In this document: positions 49,364 through 49,846 of the stretch, piece after piece | Numbering within the stretch: the stretch's first letter is position 1 | Layout: every line of letters begins with the position of its first letter | From: Marinobacter guineae | GTDB lineage: Bacteria; Pseudomonadota; Gammaproteobacteria; Pseudomonadales; Oleiphilaceae | Assembly: GCF_002744735.1 (NCBI RefSeq) | Contig: NZ_KZ319341.1 | Span: 1 to 49,846, forward strand | Direction of reading: 5' to 3' | Length of the DNA: 49,846 nt | Program-made: the position numbers and the translations under genes | The notes under the pieces: generated by a model | Databases searched by the model: none | What the model saw: the letters and a program-made list of their open reading frames with translations, nothing else | Told to the model about the DNA's origin: nothing

Positions 49364-49846
49364 TGGCCAGAGCAAGAAACATCAAACCCGGGTTCTTCAC
49401 CAATGATGAGCTGGGAGAGCTTTCCCCCCTCGCCCGCCTCGCTTTCATTGGCCTATGGGGCCAGGCGGACTTCAACGGCAACATCAAATGCAAACCAAAA
49501 CGCCTGAAGGTTGAAATCCTGCCGTACGATAACGTGGAGTTCGGCAAGCTTCTAGAAGAGCTCGAAGGCCATGGGTTTGTTCAGCAATACCAGGTGGACG
49601 GTGAAAGCTACCTCCATGTGGTGAACTTCAGAAAGCACCAAAGGCCCCATAAAAACGAGGTTTTACGCGGTACAGACATACCTGCTCCACCGGCCGATGA
49701 CAGACCAACCGGCCCCAAACCTGAACAAAACAGTTCCGAAACGGAACAGGGACGGTATGAGAACCGTTCTAATCCGCCGGATACCGGATACCGGATACCT
49801 GATACCGGATACCGGATACCTGATACCGGATACCGGATACCTGATA
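49363..49846 (+). CDS. Phage-type replication initiator (lambda O-like), 3' end outside the window
   Basis: The first 161 codons are present and the frame stays open to the edge. The N-terminal domain has NIKPGFFTNDELGELSPLAR (residues 6-25), RPHKNE near residue 98 and a helix-loop pattern with LPYDNVEFGKLLEELEGHGF. I recall this pattern from phage replication organiser proteins that resemble lambda O or DnaT. A low-complexity linker (residues about 105-138) is followed from residue 139 by the repeat PDTGYRI, encoded by exact 21-base units. The C-terminal part, where the helicase-loading domain would be, is missing from this window. The ATG overlaps the previous stop codon (TAATG). Confidence 0.82.
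   Translation, partial: MARARNIKPGFFTNDELGELSPLARLAFIGLWGQADFNGNIKCKPKRLKVEILPYDNVEFGKLLEELEGHGFVQQYQVDGESYLHVVNFRKHQRPHKNEVLRGTDIPAPPADDRPTGPKPEQNSSETEQGRYENRSNPPDTGYRIPDTGYRIPDTGYRIPD
49777..49846 (+). repeat. Heptamer / 21-bp tandem repeat inside the replication gene
   Basis: Ten consecutive 7-base units run to the window edge: one CCGGATA, then three exact copies of the 21-base unit CCGGATA-CCGGATA-CCTGATA (49784-49804, 49805-49825, 49826-49846). Because 21 is three codons-of-seven, the array keeps frame and encodes the heptapeptide PDTGYRI. The array continues beyond the window. Confidence 0.97.

Larger units (their letters stand above)
46440..49846 (+). mobile_element. Left end of an integrated phage-like or satellite element
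   Basis: All genes from the integrase to the window edge run rightward and are tightly packed: integrase, unknown gene, AlpA-type regulator, two small overlapping genes and a phage-type replication gene. This order (int, alpA, rep) is seen in prophages and in Gram-negative phage-inducible islands. Structural or packaging genes, if any, lie beyond the window. Confidence 0.8.

Noticed and set aside
49777..49846. CRISPR array at the right edge
   Set aside because: The units are contiguous 21-base repeats without spacers and lie inside an open reading frame.

Overview
The window looks like a marine gammaproteobacterium, most likely Marinobacter. Two observations point there. The gene at 39.4-41.4 kb encodes a two-domain fatty acyl-CoA reductase of the type known from Marinobacter wax-ester producers. 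Several gene blocks also follow Pseudomonas/Marinobacter order: mtnA | mtaD-ubiG-mupP-SDR, and motY | pyrC-rnt. This assignment rests on recalled family knowledge, not on a database search.

Layout. 0-0.05 kb: a strong promoter facing left out of the window, of the kind that drives stable RNA. 0.1-7.5 kb: a leftward group consisting of a GntR/FCD regulator, a small B12-binding mutase subunit, an acyl-CoA ligase, a MeaB-type GTPase, a mutase large subunit and a PduO-type cobalamin adenosyltransferase, followed by a DUF1289 protein and purT. The mutase large subunit carries the Ile/Asp pair that marks 2-hydroxyisobutyryl-CoA mutases, and the whole set matches an hcl-hcmA-hcmB-meaH module for using 2-hydroxyisobutyrate. 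7.7-15.9 kb: two NUDIX hydrolases, a NIF3-like protein, a gene-free stretch with a DnaA-box pair, purL, mltF and recX. 16-25.6 kb: a DUF349 coiled-coil protein, a ComFB-like protein, a thiolase plus multifunctional beta-oxidation pair, the periplasmic protease Prc and an HTH protein. 25.6-32.6 kb: mtnA divergent from mtaD-ubiG-mupP-SDR-glutaredoxin, then yaaA, a DUF2788 protein and rdgC. 32.6-36.5 kb: a Pat-like protein acyltransferase divergent from an HDAC-family deacylase. 36.5-39.4 kb: motY, pyrC and rnt. 39.4-46.3 kb: the fatty acyl-CoA reductase, a small unknown protein, a pitrilysin-like protease and two glycosyltransferase-like genes.

From 46.4 kb to the right edge lies the left end of an integrated element in tRNA-Arg(CCT). 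It holds a tyrosine integrase, an unknown AT-richer gene, an AlpA-type regulator, two small translationally coupled genes and the start of a phage-type replication gene. The replication gene runs off the window inside an exact 21-bp tandem repeat that could be a nested origin.

Links between regions. An almost identical palindrome (core GACTTTAGTC) lies upstream of both the GntR-led hcm operon and the fatty acyl-CoA reductase gene, which suggests shared control of two acyl-CoA carbon-storage routes. The hcm pathway would deliver 3-hydroxybutyryl-CoA, which can feed the thiolase/FadB-like pair or polyhydroxybutyrate. The best candidates for something new are the hcm operon with its shared palindrome and the tRNA-Arg element with its candidate iterons.
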